The notes beneath the pieces are model-generated. The model worked only from the letters and a program-made list of their open reading frames with translations. It was not told the DNA's origin and ran no database searches. This document shows positions 14,203-14,928 of a stretch of 14,928 nt of DNA, piece by piece; the first letter of the stretch is position 1, and each line of letters opens with the position of its first letter. Made by a program: the position numbers and the translations under genes. The stretch covers positions 1 to 14,928 of the forward strand of contig CAZDIA010000059.1 of assembly GCA_964505385.1 (NCBI GenBank). The letters run 5' to 3'. The DNA comes from SLJN01 sp964505385 (GTDB taxonomy: Bacteria > Bacteroidota > Rhodothermia > Balneolales > Natronogracilivirgulaceae).

Positions 14203-14220
14203 TTTTTTACTGTGAAGGTT

Positions 14221-14236
14221 GATATTTCAAAATATC
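14221..14236. promoter_or_regulatory. short palindrome upstream of the lipoprotein gene
   Basis: GATATTT-CA-AAATATC is a perfect 7-bp inverted repeat with a two-base centre, 18 bases before the lipoprotein start, in the 219-base gap between two divergent genes. It could be a regulator site. The region is AT-rich, so chance is a fair alternative. Confidence 0.25.
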
Positions 14237-14421
14237 ATTTTTCAAATAATTCCTTAAGGTATTTTTCGCCATAGTTACATAGCGGATACTCTACATTAAA
14301 ACTGAAGGATACTATTCAATACGTTTGTTTTTTGTCAAACTTTATTTTGATCAATACGTCTATATAAATAAGTAGTATATCAACTGAAAATGTTTCAAGT
14401 AATCTATTTGAGGAAACAATT

Positions 14422-14913
14422 ATGAAGCTCACGGCATATGTTTTGATAATTATTGCAGGAGTGGTTTTGGCAGCTAATCCTGCTGCTTTTGCCCAGAAAG
14501 GACAGGGCGACGAAACCGGCATGGCCAGACAGGGAGTTCAGCCGGAGATTGAAGTTATTTCCGGTGAACTGGATCGGGTGGAAACCGGCCCTTGTGAAAA
14601 CACAACCGGCCGTGCTGTCATAGGTACCCATATTTTTATAAAAAGTGAGGAAGATGGTGAGGTTTACAACATTCACCTTGGCGCTGCTCATGCCGTAAAA
14701 TCCTATGTTGAAAACCTGGAAGCAGGTCAAACTATCGAAGTTCATGGCTTCCGCACGGAACAAATGGAAGATGAGCATTTTGTCGCGAAGAAATTTACAG
14801 CTAACGGCATTTCACATCAGCTAAGAGATGAAAATCTAAGACCAACCTGGGCAGGTGAGCGGGGCCGCGGTGCCGGCCGTGCGGGTGACCGGCCGAGACG
14901 AGGTCGTTGGTAA
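14422..14913 (+). CDS. small exported OB-fold-like protein with Arg/Gly-rich tail
   Basis: A 163-residue protein with a signal peptide (residues 1-24; LIIIAGVVLAANPAAFA, cleavage before Q25). The core (about 42-145) has the pattern V-I-S-G-E-L-D-R-V...G-T-H-I-F-I-K..E-D-G-E-V-Y-N-I-H-L-G-A-A, then L-E-A-G-Q-T-I-E-V-H-G-F-R, and ends in LRDENLRPTWAG. This layout (SGxVxxV, VHLGPA, GDxVEVTG, LRDxxGxPxW) is shared by small periplasmic beta-barrel, OB-fold-like proteins of unknown role. The single Cys (C58) stands in ETGPCENTTG, where relatives often keep a Cys. The tail (146-163) is almost only Gly, Arg, Ala and Asp, basic and probably disordered, able to bind acidic polymers. GAGGA lies 7 bases before the ATG. 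It diverges from the lipoprotein gene. Export is likely; function unknown. Confidence 0.85.
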   Translation: MKLTAYVLIIIAGVVLAANPAAFAQKGQGDETGMARQGVQPEIEVISGELDRVETGPCENTTGRAVIGTHIFIKSEEDGEVYNIHLGAAHAVKSYVENLEAGQTIEVHGFRTEQMEDEHFVAKKFTANGISHQLRDENLRPTWAGERGRGAGRAGDRPRRGRW

Positions 14914-14928
14914 ACCGTGATAACTTAA

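Noticed and set aside
14404..14778. A 124-residue minus-strand frame over the last gene
   Set aside because: It is the antisense of the exported OB-fold-like protein, which has a signal peptide, a Shine-Dalgarno and family-like motifs.

Overview
The window most likely comes from a Gram-negative member of the Bacteroidota/FCB group, best fitting a marine or halophilic Balneolota-type bacterium. This is an inference. The basis is a complete type-A type IX secretion sorting domain with the NYPNPFNP signature, strongly acidic exported proteins, an ADP-forming acyl-CoA synthetase, sparse Shine-Dalgarno sites, AT-rich gaps and several families of intergenic palindromic repeats common in FCB genomes. 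No RNA gene, CRISPR array, prophage or transposase was seen.

Layout. At the left edge, on the minus strand, is the 5' part of ftsH (1-620), cut by the window end. Next, also minus, are a three-fold repeated membrane protein (798-1244), a hot-dog acyl-CoA thioesterase (1479-1859) and a four-helix membrane protein (2761-3132). An AT-rich inverted repeat lies at about 1300-1472, and a three-copy tandem of a roughly 240-bp palindromic unit fills 1974-2690. Diverging to the right is a class III (CaiB/BaiF) CoA-transferase (3295-4485). It converges, with a 9-bp gap, on a type IX-secreted acidic protein (4495-5706), behind which lies an AidB-type acyl-CoA dehydrogenase (5817-7502). From 7685 to 8367, on the plus strand, an intact 37-codon membrane peptide overlaps by ATGA the decayed remains of a PutP sodium/proline symporter. 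After a second type of palindromic element (8454-8633) come a serine beta-lactamase-like hydrolase with TPRs (8721-10175, minus) and, divergently, a 694-residue ADP-forming acyl-CoA synthetase (10490-12574, plus) with a clear intrinsic terminator. A third type of inverted repeat (12613-12715) separates it from an acidic His-rich lipoprotein of unknown function (12760-14202, minus). The last gene (14422-14913, plus) is a small exported OB-fold-like protein.

How the genes fit together. Four enzymes act on acyl-CoA: thioesterase, CoA-transferase, acyl-CoA dehydrogenase and ADP-forming synthetase. They could take part in organic-acid, fatty-acid or branched-chain amino-acid catabolism, but they lie in separate transcription units, so a joint pathway is only suggested. 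FtsH serves membrane protein quality control. The rest are envelope or secreted proteins.

Points most worth a second look: the mosaic three-copy repeat array, the four repeat families in this short stretch, the broken putP behind an intact small partner ORF, and a 17-base leader motif shared almost exactly by two separate genes.
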